Of a stretch of DNA of 64,000 nt, positions 1 to 9,263 are shown piece by piece. Under the pieces are notes generated by a model. It did not search any database. It was not told the origin of the DNA and worked only from the letters and a program-made list of their open reading frames with translations. Within the stretch, counting starts at the first letter, position 1; the number at the start of each line of letters is the position of its first letter. The position numbers and the translations under genes are program-made. Location of the stretch: positions 39,086-103,085 of the forward strand of contig DYNP01000014.1 of assembly GCA_020721005.1 (NCBI GenBank), given 5' to 3'. Origin of the DNA: Thiomargarita sp. Lineage in GTDB: Bacteria; Pseudomonadota; Gammaproteobacteria; Beggiatoales; Beggiatoaceae.

Positions 1-463
1 CTGAGTAATTGGCTTGGCCGGCTTGGCCTTTTTGCCCATTGACTGAGGAAATGTTGATGACGCGCCCAAATCCACGGTCTCTCATACCACCAATGACTTG
101 CCGGGTGACATTGAAAACGCTGTCCAAATTGACTCTCAACACAGCTTCCCATTGTTCCCATTTCATTTTGTGGAAAAAGCCGTCTTTGGTAATACCTGCT
201 CCATTGACTAAAATGTCAACGGGACCTAATTGACTTTCTACTTCTTTGACCAGTTTGGTGGCTGCCTCGAATTTAGAAACATCTCCTTCTACAATGGCAA
301 ATTGAAATCCTTCTGCCTTACATTTGGCCTGCCACCCTTCTCCATCATCAACTCCAGCCAACCAAGTGGCGGCAACCTGATAACCGGCATTGGCTAGGGA
401 TTTACAAATTTCTGTACCAATACCACCAGTACCTCCTGTAACTAGGGCTACTTTTCCGCTCAT
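1..463 (-). CDS. phaB: Acetoacetyl-CoA reductase PhaB, 3' end beyond window
   Basis: The gene reads leftwards from ATG at 463 and runs off the window after about 154 codons, so the C-terminus is missing. The product would reduce acetoacetyl-CoA to (R)-3-hydroxybutyryl-CoA with NADPH, the second step of polyhydroxybutyrate synthesis, in the cytosol. It is a short-chain dehydrogenase: the N-terminus MSGKVALVTGG continues into the cofactor loop TGGTGGIG. Further on come NVTRQVIGGM and the INISSVNGQKGQAGQANYS stretch, which holds the catalytic Ser and approaches the YxxxK site. A strong AAGGAGGA ribosome site lies 6 bases before the ATG. It follows phaA and phaR on the same strand, which supports PhaB over the paralogous fatty-acid enzyme FabG. 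Confidence 0.9.
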   Translation of the reverse strand, partial: MSGKVALVTGGTGGIGTEICKSLANAGYQVAATWLAGVDDGEGWQAKCKAEGFQFAIVEGDVSKFEAATKLVKEVESQLGPVDILVNGAGITKDGFFHKMKWEQWEAVLRVNLDSVFNVTRQVIGGMRDRGFGRVINISSVNGQKGQAGQANYS

Positions 464-661
464 TTAGGTCCTCCTTAAAAGTGTGTTCAGATAATCTTTG
501 CGTGGTTTTTAGGGAAAAAATGGTCTTTTCTTCTCTGTTAAGGGAAGAATGTTGCATTGCAACAAATAGCATAAACTGGATTTAGGATTTTGTCAATTCT
601 AGGGAGGTGATAAATAATAACTCGTCAATAGGATATCTGGAGTTATTTCAGTACCTAAAAT

Positions 662-1153
662 TCACTGAGAGTCTGAATTTGGAGTATTTTGTTTGTCCTC
701 TTTATCCTTATCCAATTTGAGACTCGATAAAGTGGCTCGAAAAAAACTTTCTTGCATATCTTTCCATAAATTGATATTTTGTTCAGCAATATCAGTCATT
801 AAAGACAGCGGGTTGTACATTTTCTCCCGGAGATCATCCTGTTGTTTTGCAAACAGTCCTAGGCTGCGCTCAAAATAATTGGCCACAATGCTTTGAAAAG
901 TATCCCCATAACATCGAATTAATTGGGCAAGGACTTCGCTGCTAAAAATAGGTTCTCCTTCTTCTTCTTGTTCCAATATGATTTGTAACAAGATACTGCG
1001 AGTAATGTCTTCTCCAGATTTGGCGTCCTGAATGCAAAAAACAATGTGCTGCTTGACTAATTTTTTAACATCTTCTAGGGTGATATAACTGCTGACTGTG
1101 GTATCATATAAGCGACGATTGGGATATTTTTTTATGATTCTGAGATCATTCAT
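662..1153 (-). CDS. phaR: Polyhydroxyalkanoate synthesis repressor PhaR
   Basis: This 163-residue protein is the regulator that binds both DNA and PHA polymer and controls phasin and PHA genes. The N-terminus MNDLRIIKKYPNRRLYDT is the diagnostic PhaR DNA-binding domain, followed by SSYITLEDVKKLV and then a PHB-accumulation regulatory domain (about residues 55-105). The tail, after about residue 140, is charged and Lys/Asp-rich. The frame stays open upstream to a TTG at 1210. I chose ATG 1153 because family members begin a few residues before the RIIKKYPNRRLYDT block. No clear Shine-Dalgarno precedes it, so the start is less certain than the identity. It sits between phaA and phaB. Confidence 0.9.
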   Translation of the reverse strand: MNDLRIIKKYPNRRLYDTTVSSYITLEDVKKLVKQHIVFCIQDAKSGEDITRSILLQIILEQEEEGEPIFSSEVLAQLIRCYGDTFQSIVANYFERSLGLFAKQQDDLREKMYNPLSLMTDIAEQNINLWKDMQESFFRATLSSLKLDKDKEDKQNTPNSDSQ

Positions 1154-1275
1154 GATAATGAGCTGGGTGAGTAGGATAATTAAGGTGATGAGCATTCCCC
1201 TGCCGTTCAATTGGGAACAGGGAGTCCCAATTGAACGAGAGGGAAATTTTTATTTGAATAACAGTTGGGAAATAA

Positions 1276-2454
1276 TTAGCATTCAATCGCTAAAGCAACG
1301 CCTTGTCCTCCCCCTATACATAAGGTTGCCAAGCCTTTCTTCGCTCCTCTACGAACCATTTCATGTACCAAGCTAACTAAGATGCGAGCCCCAGAGGCGC
1401 CGATGGGATGTCCCAGCGCAATAGCCCCCCCATTCACATTGACCTTTGACAGATCCCAACCTAATTCTTTATTAACGGACATTGCTTGAGCAGCAAAAGC
1501 TTCATTGGCTTCAATCAAGTCCAAGTCTTCAGGCTTCCACCCCGCTTTTTCCAAACATTTGCGAGTGGCGGGAATGGGCCCTGTGCCCATGATTTTTGGA
1601 TCGACGCCGGCACTGGCATAGGAAACTATACGAGCCATGGGGGACAGTCCCAAAGCTTGGGCTTGGCGTTCACTCATGACCAATAGAATGGCGGCACCAT
1701 CATTGATACCCGAGGCATTGCCAGCGGTGACCGTTCCATCCCGACTGAAAGCCGGTCGCAATTTTGCCAAACTTTGAGCTGTGGTGCCCGCCCGTGGAAA
1801 TTCATCTTGTTTGATGATGAGAGGATCTCCTTTTTTCTGGGGAATTTCAATGGGCACAATTTGTTCATCAAAGTAACCGGCTTTTTGAGCTGCCTCAGTT
1901 TTTTGTTGGGAACTGGCGGCAAATTCATCTTGGGCTTGTCGAGTGAATTGATATTGTTGAGCAATATTTTCGGCAGTGCACCCCATATGGTAATCATTAA
2001 AAACATCCCATAAGCCATCGACAATCATACTGTCCAACATTTTCCATTCGCCCATTCGGGTGCCTTGTCGCGAGCCGGGCAAAACATGAGGGGCTAAACT
2101 CATATTCTCCTGTCCCCCAGCCAAAATAATTTTGGCATCTCCGCAAGCAATGGCTTGGGCGGCCAGATGCACGGCTTTTAAACCGCTGCCACAAACTTTG
2201 TTAATGGTCATTGCTGGAACTTCCACTGGCAAACCGGCCACCAAAGTGGTTTGACGAGCCGGATTTTGTCCCACCCCAGCTGTTAAAACTTGTCCGAGAA
2301 TGACTTCATCAATTTGGTTGGGAGCTACCCCTGTTTTTTGCAACAGATGAGTTATCACCTTGGCTCCCAATTGATGGGCAGGTATGGCTGATAGAGTTCC
2401 ATTGAAACTGCCAATGGCAGTTCGAGCGGCGGCTACTATGACACTGTTTTCCAT
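1276..2454 (-). CDS. phaA: Acetyl-CoA C-acetyltransferase (beta-ketothiolase) PhaA
   Basis: The 392-residue thiolase condenses two acetyl-CoA into acetoacetyl-CoA, the first step of PHB synthesis. The length is normal for the family. Active-site features are visible: the acyl-accepting Cys88 in [13 protein letters not shown], the His in [14 protein letters not shown] and the C-terminal Cys in [11 protein letters not shown]. The start [17 protein letters not shown] is typical. It is the first gene of the minus-strand phaA-phaR-phaB run, with 122 bases to the phaR start and an apparent promoter upstream. No PHA synthase (phaC) is in the window. A degradative thiolase is possible from sequence alone, but the neighbours argue for PHB synthesis. 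Confidence 0.93.
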   Translation of the reverse strand: MENSVIVAAARTAIGSFNGTLSAIPAHQLGAKVITHLLQKTGVAPNQIDEVILGQVLTAGVGQNPARQTTLVAGLPVEVPAMTINKVCGSGLKAVHLAAQAIACGDAKIILAGGQENMSLAPHVLPGSRQGTRMGEWKMLDSMIVDGLWDVFNDYHMGCTAENIAQQYQFTRQAQDEFAASSQQKTEAAQKAGYFDEQIVPIEIPQKKGDPLIIKQDEFPRAGTTAQSLAKLRPAFSRDGTVTAGNASGINDGAAILLVMSERQAQALGLSPMARIVSYASAGVDPKIMGTGPIPATRKCLEKAGWKPEDLDLIEANEAFAAQAMSVNKELGWDLSKVNVNGGAIALGHPIGASGARILVSLVHEMVRRGAKKGLATLCIGGGQGVALAIEC

Positions 2455-2491
2455 AGAGAAATTTCCTAGGCTGACTGTTAATCAATTATGG

Positions 2492-2519
2492 ATTATACTC
2501 TACCCAGTCACATTATGAA
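2492..2519 (-). promoter_or_regulatory. Candidate sigma-70 promoter of phaA
   Basis: On the minus strand a perfect TATAAT (2492-2497) lies 16 bases after TTCATA (2514-2519), a weak -35. Transcription would begin near 2485, about 30 bases before the phaA ATG. Only the -10 box is a strong match. Confidence 0.45.
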
Positions 2520-2741
2520 GGCAGAATTCCATTTTCCCAATGGATCATGGGAATGGGTATGTAAGCAGATTCACAGTGGAAAGGGTTAAGTGTAGAATGT
2601 TGCCAAATAGGTTATAAACCAGTGGCGAAGTTGAAGTTGAATGAGTTTACAGTGGTAAAACGGTGGATGGACAGATTTTTAAAATGAGCAATTTGACGAA
2701 TTTAAAATACTGATTAACTCACTTTACGCACATAATCTAAA

Positions 2742-2932
2742 GTGGAGGCTTTAGCTGGTACGTTGGAGTGGAGGATTTAGCCGGTACATTGGAGTAGAGG
2801 CTTTAGCCAGTACGTTGGAGTGGAGGCTTTAGCCGGTATGTTGGAGTGGAGGCTTTAGCCGGTCAGCCGTAGGCATCCCCCCACATACACAAATGGCAAG
2901 GGCCGGCCGGCTAAAGCCTCCACTCCAACATA
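2742..2932. repeat. 26-bp tandem repeat (about 4.7 copies) plus an inverted copy
   Basis: Units of 26 bp begin at 2742, 2768, 2794, 2820 and 2846 (the last partial), each reading like GTGGAGGCTTTAGCCGGTAC followed by GTTGGA with few changes. The stretch 2837-2862 is repeated exactly as its reverse complement at 2907-2932, so the region can fold into a 26-bp stem with a 44-base loop. It has no coding capacity and lies between phaA and the sulfotransferase gene, which are both on the minus strand. The remainder of the 2455-3188 spacer is AT-rich, and I see nothing else in it apart from the phaA promoter. Confidence 0.9.
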
Positions 2933-3188
2933 TCTTAACCAATGGGCAACTCTCATTTTTTCATAGATCGCATATTGAAACCCATCTTATTGGGATTAAA
3001 CCTCAAAGGTTAGGTTGCTCACCCAGTTATATAGGGCTAAGTTAATATAGTTAACCGACCTTACACAGGTAAGACTTTGCAGAATGAAAAATCAAAGACT
3101 TACGTTTTAGGGCTTATTTTATAACTTATTGATTCTTCATAGTCGATAGCTTCTTTTTGCGTAACGTGAGTGATTAAATTTGAGATAT

Positions 3189-4229
3189 TCATTCCCAGTT
3201 CCCAATGCGGGCACAATGAGTAAATGCTGTGCTGTCCTTAACCCAGTTTACAATTTTCGCTTGAGATTCTTTGGGCAAAGTGTCTTTCCATTTATTTTTC
3301 ACCAAGGCAGGATTTTTAAATACTGAAAAATAGTTACCAATTCCAATTTCCCGCCACCGTTTAGACTTAGAAAGTTCCGGCTGAGTCAATTGTGTTAAAA
3401 ATGCCTCGGTTTGAGCAGAAAAGTCCAATCCCAAATGTTGAAAAACACGCTGGGAAACTTGCATGGGTTGGTCGCACAATTCTTCATACACCACCAATAA
3501 AATATGAGGGTATTGCTGTACTGCTGCCATGCCCTTATTAACATCAATTCGCCACAACAGAGTTTCCTTATCCAAAGCATCTAATTGAGACAATTGTGGA
3601 ATTACCCGCTCAGCAAGGTCGGGTTCATATTTCCTTAACAACTTATCCAAAATGGCATGGCGGCCCACAGGCATCACGCCTTCCTTTTGACCTTTTAAAG
3701 TGGAAGCAACCACTGCACAAGGATGACGCACCAGATATACTACTTTCATCGAGGTCTTTTCCAAGACGTTACTCATCATGGATTCCATAGTGACCTCTTT
3801 AAAAACCAGTGGGGGGATATACTTTTTAACAGAATAAATTTTTTGAAAGACACTTTGGAGTATTTCAAATCGTAAAGCCAAGGGACGCAATTCTGTTTTA
3901 CCCCAACTCATCCCATAACTTTTTGGAAAAAAAGGGGGGCGTTCCACGCGAGGATGAGCAGGCAATAAAACTTGATATACACTCGCCAAATCCTGCTCAG
4001 TTAATTCAGCAGATTCCAAGAGTTGTTGCGCTTGGGCCACCGCTGGCAAATGTTTAAGACGATGAAAAGGTTCAAATCGGTAGGCTACTTCTGGATGTGA
4101 ACTGACAATAGAACCTAACCAGGAGCTGCCGGAGCGACCTGTCCCAAAAATCCCCATTATTTTAGCTGAAGAACAACCTTCACCCTTAAAAGAGGATTGA
4201 GAGGCGCTATTTTCACCTTTGAGTTTCAT
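3189..4229 (-). CDS. Sulfotransferase family protein
   Basis: The 346-residue protein is a PAPS-dependent sulfotransferase of the carbohydrate/nodulation type. The 5'-phosphosulfate loop GTGRSGSSWL is at about residues 29-38, followed by SHPEVAYRFEPF. The 3'-phosphate-binding part VYLVRHPCAVVAS with its Arg/Ser pair lies near residue 180. The first 24 residues are Ser/Gly-rich and unconserved in look, so Met25 (MGIFGTGRSGSSW) could be the true start; neither has a clear ribosome site. The acceptor cannot be read from sequence: glycan, lipid or protein tyrosine are all possible. The gene stands alone, facing away from the hybrid kinase gene to the right. Confidence 0.8.
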   Translation of the reverse strand: MKLKGENSASQSSFKGEGCSSAKIMGIFGTGRSGSSWLGSIVSSHPEVAYRFEPFHRLKHLPAVAQAQQLLESAELTEQDLASVYQVLLPAHPRVERPPFFPKSYGMSWGKTELRPLALRFEILQSVFQKIYSVKKYIPPLVFKEVTMESMMSNVLEKTSMKVVYLVRHPCAVVASTLKGQKEGVMPVGRHAILDKLLRKYEPDLAERVIPQLSQLDALDKETLLWRIDVNKGMAAVQQYPHILLVVYEELCDQPMQVSQRVFQHLGLDFSAQTEAFLTQLTQPELSKSKRWREIGIGNYFSVFKNPALVKNKWKDTLPKESQAKIVNWVKDSTAFTHCARIGNWE

Positions 4230-4668
4230 ATGAGGGTTATTTAAAATAATCTGAAATGAGTAAAGAAGTTAAAAGGGGGCCAACCATGGCGGGTTAAGAA
4301 ATCTAGGCACTCTTTGATTGGTTTAAGGACAAAAGCTGGATTTCACCGACTCAACCCAATCTGAATCACCCCAATTGAGCCTAAAAGTTCCCTTTATAGA
4401 GTAAGAAGGATCGATAAAATTCCGTCGATACACAAAACTTGTATTCCATAGCGACCTTCAACTAAGATTATAACTCAATTTATCAACCTTATTCAACCAC
4501 CCCCTCAGCGAAAAAAACCTTGCCTCATTCAAGTTAAATTCAGTAAAGACGTATTGATAACCCCACTTTACTCTCCGTCCGTTAAGAAAAAGTTTGGAAT
4601 CACTGCCCTTTTCTCCTCCAAAAAAGATCAAAAGTAAGGTTACTCAGTCACAAGGAACCCAATGGACC
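4230..4668. other. Intergenic spacer between divergent genes
   Basis: This 440-base gap lies between the sulfotransferase start (minus) and the sensor kinase start (plus), so it must hold promoters for both. I see no convincing -35/-10 pair, operator palindrome or RNA gene in it. Its right end, from 4594, is open in the kinase frame through a TTG codon. Confidence 0.4.
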
Positions 4669-7600
4669 ATGTCACATCCCCCACTTCAAACTGCCCAAGA
4701 CTGCCTGTTGCAAGTTCTCGATAGCCTAGACGCCTTGGTATACATTATCGACCTCCCCAGCGGCGAAATCCTCTACATCAACCAATATGGACGCCACCTG
4801 TTTGGAAACGTAGTCGGCAAAATTTGTGGACAAATCAGCCGCTCTCCTTCCTCCCAAAACCTCTGCCCATTCTGCTGCAATAGCCCCTCCTCCCACTCTC
4901 CCAATTCCCAGTCAACCCCGGCTTGCAGTCTAGGAGACCCAAACCACCCCACCGAGACCACTCAGGTTTGGGAATGCTACAGTCATTACGCCCAAAAATG
5001 GTATCTCATCAACACCCGAATAATTCAATGGATCAATGGACAAAATGTATGCCTAAAAGTAGCCTATGACATCAGCTACCACAAAAATGCCCAACACCAC
5101 CTTAAAATTAGCCAAGAGCGCTATGCTTTGGCAGTCAGTGCCGGTAAAACTGGAGTTTGGGACTGGCATATTCAAACCGATGAACTCTACCTAGACTCCA
5201 GTCTTAAAGCCCTCCTCGGCTACCAAAATCATGAACTTCCCAACCAACTCTCAGCCTGGATGGCCCTCATTCATCCAGAAGACGTTGCCTATGTGCGTCA
5301 AGCTTCCCGAGACTATCTAAAAGGCAAAATCCCGGTATTTGAAGTCGAACACCGCCTTATTCACAAACAAGGACACTTACGCTGGATGATCGTGCGTGGC
5401 AGTCTCATCACCAATGACCAAGGCCAACCCTATCGTCTGGTCGGCACCAATACCGACATTACCCAACGCAAAGCCGCTGAGGAACGCTTACATGAACAAG
5501 ACCGACTCCTCCGTGGAGTTACCCAAGTCACTCACACTCTCCTTACCATTCCCAACTATGACAAAGCCATCAAAACTGCCCTAGAAATCCTGGGTCGCAT
5601 CACAGCAGTAGATCGAGTCTACATCTTTGAAAACCACCAACTCCCGGAAACCCAAGAAATCGTTATCAATCAATGCTTTACCTGGGTAAATACTCAATAC
5701 AAACCCTACAACACCTCCCGTAAACTCAAAAACCTCTCTTACACCCGCTATTTGCCCGGCTGGTATGACCTCCTCAGCCAACACGAACCCATTGTCAAAC
5801 TGGTCAAAGACTTCCCACAACCCACCCGCTCCCTACTCGAATCTTACAAAGTCATCTCTATTCTAGTCGTTCCCATCCATTTTAATGGAAAATTTTGGGG
5901 CTTCATGGGACTCGATGACTGCCACAAAGAGCGACAATGGAGCCAATACGAAATCTTCATTCTCAAAGTCATTGGCGACGGCATTCGAGGTGCTTTAGCC
6001 CGTCAACAAGCCAAAGAGTCCCTACGCCAAAGTGAAGAAAAATTCAGGGCCATCATTGAAAAAAATCGCGATGCCATCATCATCATCGACAAACAAGGCA
6101 TCATTCTCTATGTAAACCCGGCTGCCACCGAACTCTACAAAGCCCCTCCAAGTGCCCTCATGGGCAAAAGTTTTTGCGCCCCCGTTGACATTGGCAACAA
6201 AGCCGAATTCCGCTTTACTGACCAACAAGGTCAACATCACACTGGAGAAATTCAAGTCTCTGATATCGAGTGGGAAGGAGAATGGCTTACCCTAGTCTCT
6301 TTGCGAGACATTACCGACCGCAAACAAATCCAAATTGAACTCCAACGTGCCAAAGAAGTCGCTGAAGCTGCCAACCGTTCCAAAAGCCTATTCTTGGCCA
6401 CCATGAGCCACGAAATTCGCACTCCCATGAATGGTGTATTGGGCATGACCAAACTCCTTCTGCAAACTCATTTGACCCCTCAACAATTGCATTATGTCAA
6501 AATGATTGACAATTCTGGACAAGTTTTATTCACAGTAATCAATGACATACTTGACTTCTCCAAAATTGAAGCTGGCAAAGAACTTACCCTAAGTCTCACT
6601 CCATTCAACTTAAGAGAACTCATAGAAAATGTAGTCAACCTTTTTGCTGGCACTGCCCAACAAAAGGGACTCGAAATGCTCTGTCAACTCCCTCAATACC
6701 TGCCTTTAAAACTGTTAGGTGACCCCAGTCGGCTGCGCCAAATTCTCAACAATCTGCTCAGCAATGCCGTTAAATTTACCCCCACCGGCCAAATTTTACT
6801 GCGAGTCTCCATACTTCAAGAAAATCAAGATCAAATTAATCTACACTTTGAAGTCATCGACACTGGAATTGGTATCTCCCCTCAAACCAAACCTCACCTA
6901 TTTCAACTTTATTCTCAAGACCAAAATTCCCAGCCTTACTACCATGGCACAGGATTGGGACTGTTTATCTCGCAGCAACTCGTTTACAAAATGGGTGGAG
7001 AAATTGATCTGACCAGTGAACCCAATAAGGGTACTCGTTTTTACTTCAGCCTATTTTTAGAAAAACTCACTTCCTCCTCTCTCGAAACCCCAATTCCCTA
7101 CCCCATGCTGGCCGATAAAAAAATACTCATCGTGGCTGATAATCTTACACTGAGACAAATTCTATTGGCAGAAACTCAGGATATTGGCATGGAAACTCAT
7201 ACCGTTCCCGATTTAGAAAAAGCCTTTTTGGAAATTATGACCGCTCATGAGCAGCAATATCCCTATCAATTGATACTGGTTGACAGTACAGTAGACAAAC
7301 AAGAAACCAATCTGATTCCCATTCTCAAAACTGATCCTCGATTCCATGATCTAGCTATCATTCTCATTATTCCTCTCAAATACCAATTGGATTCATCGTT
7401 GCAAGTATATCTGGCCAACACCCTCCAAAAACCCATTTTTCAAACCAATCTTATTCATTGTCTGTTGTCGGTATTACAAAAATCTCCCCTGGAAATTCCC
7501 GTTCAAGACCATAGATTTCCTGAATTGACTTATCCAAAATGGCGCGTTTTATTGGCAGAAGACAACTTGATCAACCAAGAAGTCAGTAAGGGCATCCTAA

Positions 7601-8316
7601 CTCAACTCAATTGCGAAGTATATTTAGCCAACAATGGACAAGAAGCAGTCGATATAATACAAACACAAGATTTTGACCTCATTTTTATGGATTGTAACAT
7701 GCCAGAATTGGATGGATTTGCCGCCAGCACTCAAATTCGAGCCTTTGAAACTCACTGTCATCGACCCAAAACTCCAATCATTGCATTCACTGCTGACGTC
7801 ATGCCTTCCACCCGGGAACGTTGTTTGGCGGCTGGCATGGACGACTATTTGACCAAACCTGTAATATTTGAAGACCTGAAAAAAATGCTAGCCCTTTGGT
7901 TAAATCCCTCAGATATTTCAGCCATTCCCACTAAAAAACGACCCACCACTCCAACCGCCCCGCCTGTAGACAGTCCCATAGACCCCTATATTCTTGAAGA
8001 CATGCGCAATAATATGAAAGGACACGATGTCAAATGGTTGATTAAACTATTCATGCAAGAATTGCCTAACTATTTGAATGAACTGCAAAAAGCAATTGCT
8101 GACCAAGATGGAGAAGCGCTGTACTTGGCTGCTCATAAGTTCAAAGGAGCAACCTCTATTTTAGGGGCTCATCGAGTGGTAGAATTGTGTAAAAATCTAG
8201 AAAAATATGGGCGAGCTGGAACCTTATCAGATGCCACAGCCCAACTGCCCCAGATGAAAATAGAATGTGAAGAAGTAATTCAATTTTTAATTACTTTAGA
8301 AAAGGATATGCTTTGA
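4669..8316 (+). CDS. PAS/GAF hybrid sensor histidine kinase with two receivers and HPt
   Basis: A soluble 1215-residue phosphorelay kinase with no membrane segment. Domains in order are: a PAS with a Cys/Ser/Pro-rich insertion (about 15-150), a second PAS (about 160-285), GAF (about 290-445), a third PAS (about 455-555), HisKA with His581 in ATMSHEIRTPMNG, HATPase (about 640-790), a degenerate receiver (about 815-930), an intact receiver with Asp1008 in IFMDCNMPELDG, and a C-terminal HPt with His1156 in AAHKFKGAT. The pieces make a full His-Asp-His relay. The frame is open to a TTG at 4594; I prefer ATG 4669, which has AAGGAA upstream. The first receiver has VADN in place of the usual acidic pair. 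No cognate regulator gene is adjacent. Confidence 0.88.
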   Translation: MSHPPLQTAQDCLLQVLDSLDALVYIIDLPSGEILYINQYGRHLFGNVVGKICGQISRSPSSQNLCPFCCNSPSSHSPNSQSTPACSLGDPNHPTETTQVWECYSHYAQKWYLINTRIIQWINGQNVCLKVAYDISYHKNAQHHLKISQERYALAVSAGKTGVWDWHIQTDELYLDSSLKALLGYQNHELPNQLSAWMALIHPEDVAYVRQASRDYLKGKIPVFEVEHRLIHKQGHLRWMIVRGSLITNDQGQPYRLVGTNTDITQRKAAEERLHEQDRLLRGVTQVTHTLLTIPNYDKAIKTALEILGRITAVDRVYIFENHQLPETQEIVINQCFTWVNTQYKPYNTSRKLKNLSYTRYLPGWYDLLSQHEPIVKLVKDFPQPTRSLLESYKVISILVVPIHFNGKFWGFMGLDDCHKERQWSQYEIFILKVIGDGIRGALARQQAKESLRQSEEKFRAIIEKNRDAIIIIDKQGIILYVNPAATELYKAPPSALMGKSFCAPVDIGNKAEFRFTDQQGQHHTGEIQVSDIEWEGEWLTLVSLRDITDRKQIQIELQRAKEVAEAANRSKSLFLATMSHEIRTPMNGVLGMTKLLLQTHLTPQQLHYVKMIDNSGQVLFTVINDILDFSKIEAGKELTLSLTPFNLRELIENVVNLFAGTAQQKGLEMLCQLPQYLPLKLLGDPSRLRQILNNLLSNAVKFTPTGQILLRVSILQENQDQINLHFEVIDTGIGISPQTKPHLFQLYSQDQNSQPYYHGTGLGLFISQQLVYKMGGEIDLTSEPNKGTRFYFSLFLEKLTSSSLETPIPYPMLADKKILIVADNLTLRQILLAETQDIGMETHTVPDLEKAFLEIMTAHEQQYPYQLILVDSTVDKQETNLIPILKTDPRFHDLAIILIIPLKYQLDSSLQVYLANTLQKPIFQTNLIHCLLSVLQKSPLEIPVQDHRFPELTYPKWRVLLAEDNLINQEVSKGILTQLNCEVYLANNGQEAVDIIQTQDFDLIFMDCNMPELDGFAASTQIRAFETHCHRPKTPIIAFTADVMPSTRERCLAAGMDDYLTKPVIFEDLKKMLALWLNPSDISAIPTKKRPTTPTAPPVDSPIDPYILEDMRNNMKGHDVKWLIKLFMQELPNYLNELQKAIADQDGEALYLAAHKFKGATSILGAHRVVELCKNLEKYGRAGTLSDATAQLPQMKIECEEVIQFLITLEKDML

Positions 8317-8671
8317 CTAAGATATAAGGGAATGGAATTTTCAGCATAAGAATCACATCTATTCTATAGCTAACACACTATAGATTGCTTTAAAAATCAC
8401 CTATTTAACAGGATGTTCTCGCGTTCCCAGGATTTGCATGGGAACGCGTGTGGCACCGCTGCACGCTGTCAATAGGTGGATGCTTAATAAAGAATTACTC
8501 CCATTTTGTGATGCGGAGCCTCACTGTACACATTTCCTCGCAGATTGTGGGAACGAGAAAATAAGCAAACCCCATTTTATTCATTCCACAATTCTGATTC
8601 AAACCATCAACAATATGCGAGTATAACGGTTAAGCCATCATTTATTCATTTCCACAATAAACCTCAAACTT
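8317..8671. repeat. Intergenic repeat with GTTCCCA-type hairpin
   Basis: The 355-base gap separates two convergent genes. At 8420-8448 a perfect 10-bp stem CGCGTTCCCA/TGGGAACGCG closes a 9-base loop. The following 120 bases, up to GGGAACGAG near 8550, look like further parts of the same dispersed element. An apparent 62-codon frame inside it is repeat-derived and not counted as a gene. The hairpin lacks a T-tract, so it is a repeat first and a terminator only possibly. Confidence 0.65.
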
Positions 8672-9163
8672 TTAAGACCTTATAATCAACTCCTGCTCTG
8701 AAACCAAAATTCCGTCTTCATCGGAATACAAATACCACTGCGGAAAAAATGTAATCCCTGCAAAGTTGACCGGAACCTGCACCTCCCCACGTCCTTTTTT
8801 ACTACTTTTTGAAGGATGAGTGTTCAACGCCTTAACACCGATGGGGAGTCCAGCAATTGCCGCTGAATCCCGTATACATCCATAAATCACAATCCCTTCC
8901 CACCCTCGATCAAGCGCCAATTGAGCCAAATTATCTCCCAATAAAGCACAGCGCAACGATCCTCCCCCGTCTACCACTAACACCTGTCCCTTTCCAGAAC
9001 GACCCAAACTTTCCTTAACCAACACATTATCATCGTGCACCTTAACTGTTTGAATCTGCCCACTAAATGCGCTTTTTGCCCCAAAACTCCGAAACAATGG
9101 ATCGGCAACCCTAACCAATTGAGGATAATGATCACAAAGATCAGCCGTAACAATAGACCCCAT
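8672..9163 (-). CDS. rraA: RraA family protein (ribonuclease E inhibitor / HMG aldolase fold)
   Basis: This 163-residue cytosolic protein matches the RraA family across its length. The signature GGSLRCALLGDNLA is followed by GCIRDS, the site that binds Mg2+ and substrate in family members with 4-hydroxy-4-methyl-2-oxoglutarate aldolase activity. In gammaproteobacteria RraA inhibits RNase E, and the two activities cannot be told apart here. I chose ATG 9163 (MGSIVTADLCDHYP) since AAGGAG lies 6 bases upstream; the frame is open for 8 more codons. It diverges from the secreted-protein gene to the right. Confidence 0.88.
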   Translation of the reverse strand: MGSIVTADLCDHYPQLVRVADPLFRSFGAKSAFSGQIQTVKVHDDNVLVKESLGRSGKGQVLVVDGGGSLRCALLGDNLAQLALDRGWEGIVIYGCIRDSAAIAGLPIGVKALNTHPSKSSKKGRGEVQVPVNFAGITFFPQWYLYSDEDGILVSEQELIIRS

Positions 9164-9263
9164 AAAATTCTCCTTGTGAGATGGCAAATGACCTAAAATT
9201 GACTATAATAAAAGATCATTAACCCCAATACAACTCAAATAAACCCATTTGCCAAATCATTTT

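Noticed and set aside
8438..8626. 62-codon plus-strand gene
   Set aside because: It spans a dispersed hairpin repeat and has no ribosome site.
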